Shown: positions 8,623 to 16,416 of the stretch, piece after piece
How the letters are laid out: each line of letters starts with the position of its first letter
Numbering within the stretch: the first letter of the stretch is position 1
Source: Muribaculaceae bacterium
GTDB lineage: Bacteria; Bacteroidota; Bacteroidia; Bacteroidales; Muribaculaceae
Direction of reading: 5' to 3'
Assembly (NCBI GenBank): GCA_003979155.1
Contig: RYWL01000008.1
Span: 1-43,015, forward strand
DNA length: 43,015 bases
Made by a program: the position numbers and the translations under genes
Notes under the pieces: generated by a model
Database searches by the model: none
Told to the model about the DNA's origin: nothing
What the model saw: the letters and a program-made list of their open reading frames with translations, nothing else

Positions 8623-8640
8623 TTGTTCCACGTGGAACAA
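8623..8640. promoter_or_regulatory. parS: parS-like ParB-binding palindrome
   Basis: TTGTTCCACGTGGAACAA is a perfect 18-bp palindrome. Its core GTTCCACGTGGAAC matches the chromosomal parS consensus (TGTTNCACGTGAAACA type) recognised by ParB/Spo0J through the CACGTG centre and GTT/AAC arms. It begins four bases after the mnmG stop. It has no loop and no T-run after it, so it is a poor terminator. ParB spreading from such a site would organise the origin region for segregation. Only one full site is seen in the window. Confidence 0.8.
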
Positions 8641-8685
8641 GAGCGCTGTCAAAAACTTGCATATTAATTACTTAAACCTATCATA

Positions 8686-9204
8686 ATGGATTACATCAAG
8701 TCAAAAATCCGCGACGTGGTCGATTTCCCCTCTAAAGGAATAGTCTTCAAAGACCTCACCACAGTTTTCAAAGACCCGCGTGCTCTTCACATTATCGGCT
8801 GGGACCTCTCGCAGCTCTACCGCGATAAAGGCATTACAAAAGTAGTAGGCATCGAATCGCGTGGCTTCATCGGCGGTTCAATTCTCGCCTACGAAATCGG
8901 CGCCGGTTTCGTTCCGGCTCGCAAACCCGGCAAGCTCCCTGCCGACACCATCCGCATGGAGTATGCCAAAGAGTATGGCACGGACGTTATTGAAATTCAT
9001 CGCGATGCCATCACTCCCGACGATATTGTCGTCATTCACGACGACGTTCTTGCGACCGGTGGCACAATGGCCGCTGTATACAAGCTCATCGAAAGCCTTC
9101 ATCCGAAAAAAATATACGTCAACTTCATCATCGAGTTGTCGGCGCTCAATGGCCGCAAGGCTCTCCCTGCCGATGCCGAAGTGACTTCGCTCATCTCTTA
9201 CTGA
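8686..9204 (+). CDS. apt: Adenine phosphoribosyltransferase
   Basis: This 172-residue cytoplasmic salvage enzyme makes AMP from adenine and PRPP. The sequence shows the conserved start IRDVVDFPSKGIVFKDLTT, VGIESRGFIGGSILAYEIG, the basic stretch FVPARKPGKLP, and the PRPP-binding loop VVIHDDVLATGGTMAA. Length is typical. In Bacteroidales apt commonly follows mnmG, as here. The 66-bp gap from mnmG carries the parS-like site. A strong terminator follows the gene. Confidence 0.96.
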   Translation: MDYIKSKIRDVVDFPSKGIVFKDLTTVFKDPRALHIIGWDLSQLYRDKGITKVVGIESRGFIGGSILAYEIGAGFVPARKPGKLPADTIRMEYAKEYGTDVIEIHRDAITPDDIVVIHDDVLATGGTMAAVYKLIESLHPKKIYVNFIIELSALNGRKALPADAEVTSLISY

Positions 9205-9236
9205 TATGTAGCGGCAACTACATGTGCTGTTTTAGT

Positions 9237-9278
9237 GGGGTGCGGGTGCCTGTTTTGGCCGTCCGCACCCCTTTTTTT
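9237..9278 (+). terminator. Rho-independent terminator after apt
   Basis: GGGGTGCGG (9237-9245) pairs with CCGCACCCC (9263-9271). An inner GCC/GGC pair lies in the loop, and seven T follow (9272-9278). It closes the ybeY-mnmG-apt unit. Confidence 0.9.
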
Positions 9279-9316
9279 CTTGTTATGGAAAATTTTAATG
9301 TTTTGCGACATGTTTG

Positions 9317-9348
9317 TTTGCAATCTATGAAAAAAGACTGTAAATTCG
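9317..9348 (+). promoter_or_regulatory. Promoter of the glycogen-type operon
   Basis: TTTG (9317-9320) and TAAATTCG (9341-9348) are separated by exactly 20 bp, matching the -33/-7 layout with one mismatch in the -7 box. The predicted leader to the ATG at 9418 is about 60 nt. Confidence 0.65.
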
Positions 9349-9417
9349 CAAAATTAAAAAGACTTGCTAAAACACATATACTACCGACTAAATAAATTCC
9401 ATATAAACCTAACACAT

Positions 9418-11370
9418 ATGAGTTATCTTAAATTTGATAAGAACCTGCTCATAAACTTGGACCAGTCGCTTACAAAAGAGATGCTGCGTACAAACCAGGC
9501 CGGCGCATACCATTGCACCACTCTGGTCGGTTGCAACACACGTAAACAACACGGTCTGCTGGTGATTCCTATCGAGGGGATGGACTACAAGCCTCATGTG
9601 ATGCTGTCGAGTCTCGACGAAACAGTGATTCAGCATGGCGCTCCCTTCAACCTCGGTCTGCACCGCTATCAGGGCGGTGTGTATTCGCCGGCTGGCCACA
9701 AGTATATCCGTGAGTTCGATTGTGAGGCCGTACCCCGTATGACATATCGCGTGGGTGGCGTGATTCTCACCAAGGAAAAGATTTTTATCAGCCAGGAAAA
9801 CAGAATCCTTATTCGCTACACTCTTGTCGAGGCACATTCGCCCACAACCCTCCGCTTCAGGCCCTTCCTCGCCTTTCGCGAAGTAAACAGCCTTTGCGTG
9901 GCCAACGATGCCATAAACAGTAAGATTGAACCCGTGAACAACGGCGTGGCAACATGTCTCTATAAGGGGTTTCCGACGCTTTACATGCAGTTCAACCACA
10001 AGGCCAAATGGGTCGACGAACCCAACTGGTACAACGGCATCGAATATGTGAAAGACCTCGAGCGAGGCGTGCCTTATTGCGAAGACCTCTGGGTGCCCGG
10101 TTACTTCGAAGTCCCTATTAAGAAAGGTGAATCTATCATTTTCTCAGCCGGCATCAACGAGGTGAGCCCCCGTAGCCTGGGCAAGATGTACGAGGCCGAA
10201 GTGGCAAGCCGCACGCCGCGCACCTCATTTTTCAATTGTCTCAAAAACGCTGCAAAGCAGTTCTATGTGCGGCGCGGCGACAATATGTATATTCTCTCAG
10301 GCTTCCCCTGGGGCGTGGTGCTTGCTCGCAACACATTCATGGCATTGCCCGGCCTAACTCTCGCAATCGACCACAAGGCCGACTACGAAGCCATCATGGC
10401 AACGGCAATGCGCGAGCTCATGCACTTTGTAGACTCCGGCGAGCCTTCGAAAGACATCAAGGGAATCGAATCTCCCGACATCCCTCTCTGGGCCCTGTGG
10501 GCAATACAGCAATACGCAAAAGTCGAAGGAAACGATGCTGCACGCAAGCTCTATATGGCACCGGTTGCCAAGCTTGTCGACAGCGTTCTTTCGGGAAAAT
10601 ATCCCAATCTTTATGTAGACTCAGACTCCGGTCTTCTTTCTACCGACGGACATGAAAAAGCTGTGTCGTGGATGAACTCAATGCTTGGTGGAGCGCCTGT
10701 TGTGCGCCGCACAGGACGTCTTGTCGAATTCAACGCACTTTGGTACAATGCCCTCATGTTCGCATCGGCACTCGCCGAAGGCGACGAGGCTCTTGTCGAC
10801 CGTCGCAATGAATGGCTTGCCGAAGCCGAGAAGATGAAGGAGCCCTTCATTTCCACCTTCCTCAACGAAAGCGGATATCTCTACGACTTTGTCGACGGCT
10901 CTTATGCCGACCCGTCGGTTCGACCCAATATGGCTATTGCAATAGGTCTCGACTACTCGCCGCTCGACCGCCGTCAGCGCAAGAGCGTTCTCGATGTCGT
11001 CACTCGCGAGTTGCTTACTCCCAAAGGTCTGCGCACCCTCTCGCCGAAGAGCTACGGCTACCATCCCAATTACATCGGTAATCCCGACGAGCGAGAGTTT
11101 GCCATGCACAACGGCCCTGTGCGCCCCTGGCTTACCGGATTCTATGCCGACTCGTATCTGCGTGTGTTCGGGCTCAGCGGTGCCGGATATATCGATCGCC
11201 TGCTCATCGGCTTTGAAGACGAGATGACCAACGGCTGCATTGGCTCGCTGTCGCAGCTCTACGACGGTAATCCTCCCTACACCGGCCGAGGTGCGGTGTC
11301 GCATGCAACAAACGTAGCCGAGGTGCTTCGCACTTACCGCCAGCTCAAACGCCTCGGGGCTTATTATTAA
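9418..11370 (+). CDS. Glycogen debranching enzyme-like protein (amylo-alpha-1,6-glucosidase family), active site altered
   Basis: A 650-residue protein. I place the start at the ATG at 9418 (MSYLKFDKNLLINLDQS); an in-frame TTG at 9364 would add 18 implausible residues. The N-terminal 270 residues are the GDE_N sandwich (LRTNQAGAYHCTTLVGCNTR, then KQHGLLVIP). The rest is the alpha/alpha barrel GDE_C domain, which normally removes alpha-1,6-linked glucose from glycogen branches. The motif normally read as ARD(T/M)F-hydrophobic-LPGL is ARNTFMALPGL here, with Asn305 in place of the presumed general acid Asp. The late SEI(F/Y)DGxPP motif is SQLYDGNPP, with Gln613 in place of the presumed base Glu. 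Each change needs only one base. The protein may therefore bind rather than cleave glucan. It is first in an operon with a GT4 glycosyltransferase and a GH57 protein, the standard Bacteroidetes glycogen arrangement. Confidence 0.85.
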   Translation: MSYLKFDKNLLINLDQSLTKEMLRTNQAGAYHCTTLVGCNTRKQHGLLVIPIEGMDYKPHVMLSSLDETVIQHGAPFNLGLHRYQGGVYSPAGHKYIREFDCEAVPRMTYRVGGVILTKEKIFISQENRILIRYTLVEAHSPTTLRFRPFLAFREVNSLCVANDAINSKIEPVNNGVATCLYKGFPTLYMQFNHKAKWVDEPNWYNGIEYVKDLERGVPYCEDLWVPGYFEVPIKKGESIIFSAGINEVSPRSLGKMYEAEVASRTPRTSFFNCLKNAAKQFYVRRGDNMYILSGFPWGVVLARNTFMALPGLTLAIDHKADYEAIMATAMRELMHFVDSGEPSKDIKGIESPDIPLWALWAIQQYAKVEGNDAARKLYMAPVAKLVDSVLSGKYPNLYVDSDSGLLSTDGHEKAVSWMNSMLGGAPVVRRTGRLVEFNALWYNALMFASALAEGDEALVDRRNEWLAEAEKMKEPFISTFLNESGYLYDFVDGSYADPSVRPNMAIAIGLDYSPLDRRQRKSVLDVVTRELLTPKGLRTLSPKSYGYHPNYIGNPDEREFAMHNGPVRPWLTGFYADSYLRVFGLSGAGYIDRLLIGFEDEMTNGCIGSLSQLYDGNPPYTGRGAVSHATNVAEVLRTYRQLKRLGAYY

Positions 11371-11407
11371 ACAATTGATTCCCAATTAAATATACATAAT
11401 TGATAAT

Positions 11408-12670
11408 ATGAAAGCACTAATGTTCGGTTGGGAATTCCCTCCTCACATCCTCGGCGGTCTCGGCACTGCCAGCTACGGCCTCACCCGTGGTATGTGGGAG
11501 TGTGGCGACATGGACATAACCTTTGTCATTCCCAAGCCTTATGGCGACGAAGACCGAAGCTTCGCTCATATAATCGGCAACTCGCAGGTGCCGGTTGCAT
11601 GGCGCGATGTCGACCGTGACTATGTCGATGCACGTATAGGCAAACTCATGCCCCCCGACCTTTATTTCCGTCTCCGCGACCATATATATGCCGACTTCAA
11701 CTATATGCGCACCAACGACCTCGGTTGCATAGAGTTCTCCGGCAAATATCCCTCGAATCTTCTCGAGGAAATCAACAACTACTCTATTACCGCGGGTGTG
11801 ATTGCACGCACGCTCGACTTCGATATCATCCATAGCCACGACTGGCTCACCTATCCGGCCGGAATACATGCCAAGCAGGTCACAGGCAAGCCTCTGGTGA
11901 TTCACGTTCATGCTACCGAGTACGACCGTTCGCGCGGAAAGCCCAATCCCACGGTCTATGGCATCGAGCGCGACGGCATGATTCATGCCGACCACATAAT
12001 CACCGTGTCGAATCTCACTCGCCAGACTGTGATTGACCACTACGGTGTCGATCCGGCAAAGGTAACCACTGTACACAACGCCGTTGTGCCTCTCAGCCCC
12101 GAGCTGCTCAATGTAGAGAATCTGCGTCAGACTAAAGAAAAAATTGTCACCTTCCTCGGCCGTATAACCATGCAGAAAGGTCCTGAGTACTTTGTCGAAG
12201 CTGCCGCAAAGGTTCTTCGCAACTGCTCCAACGTACGCTTCGTCATGGCCGGTTCCGGCGATATGATGGACAAGATGATTCAGCTCGCCGCAGAGCGCGG
12301 TATCAGCGACCGCTTCCATTTTCCTGGATTCCAGAAAGGCAAGCAGGTCTACGAAATGCTCAAAGCAAGCGATGTCTACATCATGCCTTCCGTCTCCGAA
12401 CCCTTCGGCATTTCGCCGCTCGAGGCCATGCAGATGGGTGTTCCATCAATTATCTCAAAGCAGAGCGGCTGCGCCGAAATTCTCACTAATGTAATCAAGA
12501 CTGATTACTGGGACATCGACGCAATGGCCGATGCCATTCATGCTATAATCACTTACCCCGCACTGTACAAGCAGCTGCGCGAGGACGGCCTCAAGGAAGT
12601 CGCCCAGATCACATGGGACAAAGCCGGCCGAAAGGTAATCGACATATATAACAAAGTTCTCGGACGCTAA
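11408..12670 (+). CDS. GT4-family glycosyltransferase, probable glycogen synthase
   Basis: A 420-residue GT-B glycosyltransferase. The N-terminal MKALMFGWEFPPHILGGLGT contains the sugar-nucleotide loop with conserved Gly residues. HSHDWLTYPAG (142-152) and VIHVHATEYDRS (164-175) are typical of starch and glycogen synthase-like GT4/GT5 enzymes. The C-terminal half has the retaining-enzyme E-x7-E motif, EPFGISPLE (331-339), after SDVYIMPSVS. All key residues seem present. In Bacteroidetes this enzyme, next to a debranching enzyme and a GH57 amylase, is annotated as the glycogen synthase that extends alpha-1,4 chains from NDP-glucose in the cytoplasm. It lies 37 bp after the debranching-like gene and 12 bp before the GH57 gene. 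Confidence 0.88.
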   Translation: MKALMFGWEFPPHILGGLGTASYGLTRGMWECGDMDITFVIPKPYGDEDRSFAHIIGNSQVPVAWRDVDRDYVDARIGKLMPPDLYFRLRDHIYADFNYMRTNDLGCIEFSGKYPSNLLEEINNYSITAGVIARTLDFDIIHSHDWLTYPAGIHAKQVTGKPLVIHVHATEYDRSRGKPNPTVYGIERDGMIHADHIITVSNLTRQTVIDHYGVDPAKVTTVHNAVVPLSPELLNVENLRQTKEKIVTFLGRITMQKGPEYFVEAAAKVLRNCSNVRFVMAGSGDMMDKMIQLAAERGISDRFHFPGFQKGKQVYEMLKASDVYIMPSVSEPFGISPLEAMQMGVPSIISKQSGCAEILTNVIKTDYWDIDAMADAIHAIITYPALYKQLREDGLKEVAQITWDKAGRKVIDIYNKVLGR

Positions 12671-12682
12671 AACGCATTAAAA

Positions 12683-14098
12683 ATGAAAGCTATCTGTTTT
12701 AATTTCGAAATACATCAGCCGTTCCGTCTGAAACGTTACCGTTTCTTCGACATCGGCAAGGACCATTACTATTTCGACGACTTCCTCAACGAGGATATCG
12801 TTACACGTGTGGCCCACAACTCATATATCCCGGCCTGCGAGACCCTTCTCCGCATGATTGAGCAGAACGAAGGCCGTTTCTGCTGCTCAATCGCTGTTTC
12901 CGGCCTCGCTTTCGAGCAGTTTGAGCACTATGTGCCTGAGCTTCTCGAGCTCTTAGACCGTCTGCACAAAACCGGATGTGTCGAGTTCGTCGCCCAGCCT
13001 TTCTCTTACGGTCTGTCGTCGCTCGTTGACTCCGAGGAATTTGCCGCCCAGATTGCTGCCACGGCTTCGATTCTCCGCAACCGTTTCGGCATCGAGCCCA
13101 AGATTGTACGCAATACAGAGCTCATTTACTTCGACGACATCGCTCCGCAGCTTGTTGAGCTTGGCTTCAAAGGCGTGCTTACCGAAGGCGCAAAGCATAT
13201 TCTCGGTTGGAAATCGCCCGACTATGTATACACTGCAGCCTCGGCGCCAAAATTGAAAGTGCTCATGCGCAACCGCAAGCTCAGCAACGACATCGCCGAG
13301 CGCTTCGGAGATACTTCCTGGCCCGATTTCCCACTCACCGCCGACAAATACATCGACTGGATTGCTGCCACGCCACAGGACGAACAGATTATCAACGTCT
13401 TCCTCAACATGGAAACATTCGGCGACCTGCATCCGGGCAACACCGGCATTTTCCAGTTCCTCGAAGCTCTGCCACGCTTTGCCTACGAGCGCGGCATCGA
13501 ATTCATCACACCTTCGCAGGCAGTGGCCAAAATCAAACCCGTCGGCGAGATTTCAATCAACCACCCGATTTCGAGTGCCGGCGAGGAGTCCGACACCTCG
13601 GCATGGCTCGGAAATAGTCTGCAGAATGAAGCCTTCGACAAACTCTATGCCCAGGCTGAGCGCGTGCGCGAGTGCTCAAACCGTGCGCTCAAACGCGACT
13701 TCCAGTACCTCCAGGCCTGCGACCACTTCTTCTACATGAATACCCGAAATCCCGGATTCAGCCCATATGAGACGCCTTTTGCAGCATTCACCAACTACAT
13801 GAATGTGCTCGCCGACTTCGAAATGCGAGTGAAAGAGGAATTCCCCTCTCAGATAGGCAACGAAGAGCTCAACTCGCTCCTTCTCACTATCCGCAACCAG
13901 GGTGCCGAAATTGAAACTCTCAACAAAGAGCTCGCTTCGATGCGCAAGAGCGTGGAGCAATACAATATCGAGCACGTGAAGCGCGATGAGCTCAAGGCCA
14001 AAGCTGAGCCGGCTGAGAAAGCACCAAAAAAAGCCAAAGCGCCTAAGAAAGCTGTTGCCGGAAAGACCGCCGCGGCCAAAAAGAAATCGGAAAAATAA
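12683..14098 (+). CDS. GH57-family alpha-amylase-like protein with Lys/Ala-rich tail
   Basis: A 471-residue protein. Motif 1 is FNFEIHQPFRLKRYRFFDIG (7-26). RNTELIYFDDIAP (143-155) carries the presumed nucleophile Glu146, and LTEGAKHILGW follows (166-176). The fourth motif, usually DYETFGEH with the catalytic Asp, is NMETFGDL here (242-249), so Asn242 stands where I expect the acid/base Asp. The last motif, SDTSAWLGNSLQNEAF (303-318), is present. Residues about 392-440 look like a coiled coil. Residues 441-471 are a Lys/Ala/Pro tail of the form KAPKKAKAPKKAVAG, resembling histone H1-like nucleic-acid-binding tails, which I do not expect in this family. Catalytic GH57 members hydrolyse or transfer alpha-1,4-glucans. 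Third gene of the glycogen-type operon; a terminator-like hairpin follows. Confidence 0.85.
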   Translation: MKAICFNFEIHQPFRLKRYRFFDIGKDHYYFDDFLNEDIVTRVAHNSYIPACETLLRMIEQNEGRFCCSIAVSGLAFEQFEHYVPELLELLDRLHKTGCVEFVAQPFSYGLSSLVDSEEFAAQIAATASILRNRFGIEPKIVRNTELIYFDDIAPQLVELGFKGVLTEGAKHILGWKSPDYVYTAASAPKLKVLMRNRKLSNDIAERFGDTSWPDFPLTADKYIDWIAATPQDEQIINVFLNMETFGDLHPGNTGIFQFLEALPRFAYERGIEFITPSQAVAKIKPVGEISINHPISSAGEESDTSAWLGNSLQNEAFDKLYAQAERVRECSNRALKRDFQYLQACDHFFYMNTRNPGFSPYETPFAAFTNYMNVLADFEMRVKEEFPSQIGNEELNSLLLTIRNQGAEIETLNKELASMRKSVEQYNIEHVKRDELKAKAEPAEKAPKKAKAPKKAVAGKTAAAKKKSEK

Positions 14099-14110
14099 TA
14101 CCTGACATAT

Positions 14111-14152
14111 ATGGCCGGATACTGCGTCGAACGAACAGCAGGCTCCGGCCAT
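14111..14152 (+). terminator. Terminator-like hairpin after the glycogen-type operon
   Basis: ATGGCCGGA (14111-14119) pairs with TCCGGCCAT (14144-14152), followed by TTGTTTCT. The T-run is interrupted, so termination may be partial and the next gene may receive read-through. Confidence 0.6.
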
Positions 14153-14180
14153 TTGTTTCTATTGTAAGAATCGTACATAA

Positions 14181-14807
14181 ATGTTACCCGAAAAATACGT
14201 CATCACCATTGGCCGTACATTCGGCAGCGGAGGCCGGCAACTCGGCCGCCTGCTCGCGCAGCGGCTATGCATAGGTTTTTATGATAAACAGCTGCTTGTG
14301 GAATCGGCCCGTAAAGCCGGATACAATCTTGATTATTTCGAGCGAAACGACGAGCGCGCACCGAGAATTATGGGCGGCGTCGTTCAATTCTCCATGGGCT
14401 TTTACCCTATGTCGTGGATTGGCGATACTATATCGGGCTCCGACGGCATATACAAGGCGCAGTGCGAATTCATGCATGAGCTCGCCGCAAAGGAAGCGTG
14501 TGTAATCGTAGGCCGCAGTGCCGACTATGTGCTGCGCGATGTTGAAAACGTCATCAATATCTTCGTGCATGCCCCGGCCGACGTGTGCGCGCAGCGCATT
14601 GTCGACAGACTCGAGTGCAAGTCGCCCGAGGAGGCGAAAGTACTCGCTGCACGCACAAACAAACTCCGTGAGAATTTCTATAATTTCTATACCGACAAGC
14701 GCTGGGGGGCTGCCGAGAGCTACGACCTTACCTTCGATTCGTCGCTCATTCCTCTCGAGGAAATCGCCGACATCATAATCGAATATATCCACCGGCGACT
14801 CGGCTGA
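14181..14807 (+). CDS. Cytidylate kinase-like family protein
   Basis: A 208-residue P-loop kinase-like protein. The N-terminal ITIGRTFGSGGRQLGRLLA (about 9-27) is the degenerate P-loop of the Cytidylate_kin2 family, in which the usual GxxGxGKS/T is G-S-G-G-R. CVIVGRSADYVLRD (about 109-122) and the Arg-rich HAPADVCAQRIVDR resemble the later strand and lid of nucleoside monophosphate kinases. Members are widespread in Bacteroidetes and Firmicutes next to diverse genes, and their substrate is not established; true CMP kinase activity should not be assumed. It lies 82 bp after the GH57 gene beyond a hairpin. A strong terminator follows. Confidence 0.85.
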   Translation: MLPEKYVITIGRTFGSGGRQLGRLLAQRLCIGFYDKQLLVESARKAGYNLDYFERNDERAPRIMGGVVQFSMGFYPMSWIGDTISGSDGIYKAQCEFMHELAAKEACVIVGRSADYVLRDVENVINIFVHAPADVCAQRIVDRLECKSPEEAKVLAARTNKLRENFYNFYTDKRWGAAESYDLTFDSSLIPLEEIADIIIEYIHRRLG

Positions 14808-14830
14808 TATCCGGCTTATACAGTATATTT

Positions 14831-14879
14831 CGTCGTCACCCGTACAACGCAGCTGTATGGGTGACGACGTTTAAATTTT
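14831..14879. terminator. Bidirectional terminator between convergent genes
   Basis: CGTCGTCACCC (14831-14841) pairs with GGGTGACGACG (14859-14869). The stem extends inward with one G-T pair to a 7-base loop. TTTAAATTTT follows on the plus strand. On the minus strand AAATATACTG follows, a weaker tract. It sits between the kinase-like gene and the flippase gene, which converge. Confidence 0.8.
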
Positions 14880-14907
14880 CAGCATAGTGCGGAAATGGAA
14901 ATCGTCC

Positions 14908-16416
14908 TCAGCTGCGCCTGTGCAACACGCCCTTGATTTCGGCCACAGGATTGATTTTCTCTATTTTAATTGCCGTTCCGACATATACGGCAAGCAGAAG
15001 AGCCCGTATAAGGCCGTTTGCCGCCTCGTGGAGGCCGAACATAGGCAGAAGCCATACTCCGGCCGCATATAGGGCGGCAGCGAAGCCAAAATAGCTTAAA
15101 ATGCGTTTTACTGGATAGCCTATCGGATAAAACCGCTGGCCGGCGAAGTAGCTTGCAAGCATCATCACCGTATAGCAGCAGAGAGCAGCCACGGCGCAAC
15201 CCACATAACCAATCTTCGGCACGAGCAACACATTGAGTGCTACTGTCACCGCCAGGCCGGTGAGCGACAGATAGGCGCCCCACACCGTGCGATCGGTAAG
15301 CTTGTACCATATCGAGAGATTGAAGAATATGCCGAAGAAAAACTCGCCAAGCATAATCAGAGGTACTATTTTGAGGCCGCTGAAGTAGCGTGGCGGTATG
15401 AAATAACGGATGATGTCGATATAGTACATCACGCCCAGAAATATAAAAAGAGCAAAGATGCAGAAGTATTTCATTGCGTCGCGGTAGGCCTGGAGTTTGT
15501 TTCCGCCGCTCTCTTTGCTACGCGAGAATATAAACGGCTCATAAGCGAAGCGGAAAGCCTGCAGGAATATCAGCAGTACAATGCCTATTTTATAGTTCGC
15601 GCCATAGATGCCGAGGCCATACATGGCTTCCGCTGGGTCTTTCACGAGATGCGGATAGAGGATTGTGCCGATGGTCTGGTTGAGAGTGCCGGCAACTCCG
15701 AGCACGAGCAGCGGCATGGAGTAGATGAGCATCTGTTTCCACAGCGTGGCCGTGAATCTCCATTTGAATCCATGTAGCTCAGGCCACAGCATAATCAGAT
15801 TTATGGCCGACGCCATGAAGTTCGACAGGAAGATATATCCTATTCCATACGACGGGTCGTAGAATGACGACACTGTGCCGGGAGCATGCTTGAGCAACCA
15901 CGGACACAATACAATGAAAAACAGATTGAGGCCGATATTGATTCCTATGTTCACCAGTTTGAGCAAAGCGAAGCGCATCGGGCGCTTGCGGAAGCGGATA
16001 TAGCTGTAGGGTATGGTCATGAATGCGTCCATGCCCACGCAGCATGCCATAAGCAACACATACGACGGATGCCCGGCACACTCCATCCATTGGCTTACAG
16101 GATTAATGAACAGTGCCACAAGCAACATGAATGTCGTCGAACTTGCCGCCAATGACATCATCGAGGTGGTGTATACTTCCATAGGGTCGCTCCATTTCTC
16201 ATGATTGGCAAAGCGGAAGAAACCCGTCTCCATGCCGTAGGTGAGAATAACCATTACGAGCGCCACTACCGAGTAGACAAATGTTACAACACCATACTCG
16301 GCGACCGGAAACATATTGGTATACAGCGGCACAAGCATCCAGTTGAGGAAGCGTCCCACTATAGAACTGAGGCCGTATAAGGCCGTGTCTTTTGCTAAGC
16401 TTTTGATTCCTGCCAT
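14908..16416 (-). CDS. Polysaccharide/lipid-linked oligosaccharide flippase (Wzx/MATE-like)
   Basis: A 502-residue integral membrane protein with about 12-14 hydrophobic helices. It belongs to the MOP superfamily that flips undecaprenyl-linked oligosaccharides across the inner membrane. I place the start at the ATG at 16416 (MAGIKSLAKDTALYGLSSIV); the frame is open further upstream inside the preceding gene but that extension is hydrophilic and implausible. ALYGLSSIVGRFLNWMLVPL and YTNMFPVAEYGVV are characteristic N-terminal sequences of this family. The start overlaps the 3' end of the upstream permease gene by 22 bp, so expression is probably coupled to the exporter operon. No glycosyltransferase cluster adjoins it. 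The cargo is unknown; O-antigen, capsule or another lipid-linked glycan are all possible. Confidence 0.85.
   Translation of the reverse strand: MAGIKSLAKDTALYGLSSIVGRFLNWMLVPLYTNMFPVAEYGVVTFVYSVVALVMVILTYGMETGFFRFANHEKWSDPMEVYTTSMMSLAASSTTFMLLVALFINPVSQWMECAGHPSYVLLMACCVGMDAFMTIPYSYIRFRKRPMRFALLKLVNIGINIGLNLFFIVLCPWLLKHAPGTVSSFYDPSYGIGYIFLSNFMASAINLIMLWPELHGFKWRFTATLWKQMLIYSMPLLVLGVAGTLNQTIGTILYPHLVKDPAEAMYGLGIYGANYKIGIVLLIFLQAFRFAYEPFIFSRSKESGGNKLQAYRDAMKYFCIFALFIFLGVMYYIDIIRYFIPPRYFSGLKIVPLIMLGEFFFGIFFNLSIWYKLTDRTVWGAYLSLTGLAVTVALNVLLVPKIGYVGCAVAALCCYTVMMLASYFAGQRFYPIGYPVKRILSYFGFAAALYAAGVWLLPMFGLHEAANGLIRALLLAVYVGTAIKIEKINPVAEIKGVLHRRS

Noticed and set aside
8623-8640. The palindrome after mnmG as a terminator
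   Set aside because: It has no loop and no T-run, and apt follows in the same direction. The CACGTG-centred sequence fits parS better.
9364-9417. TTG start for the debranching-like gene adding 18 residues
   Set aside because: The added residues lie in the leader just after the promoter, and the ATG at 9418 gives the typical family N-terminus.
11417-12319. Open frame of 300 codons on the minus strand
   Set aside because: It is antisense to the GT4 glycosyltransferase, whose motifs are complete.
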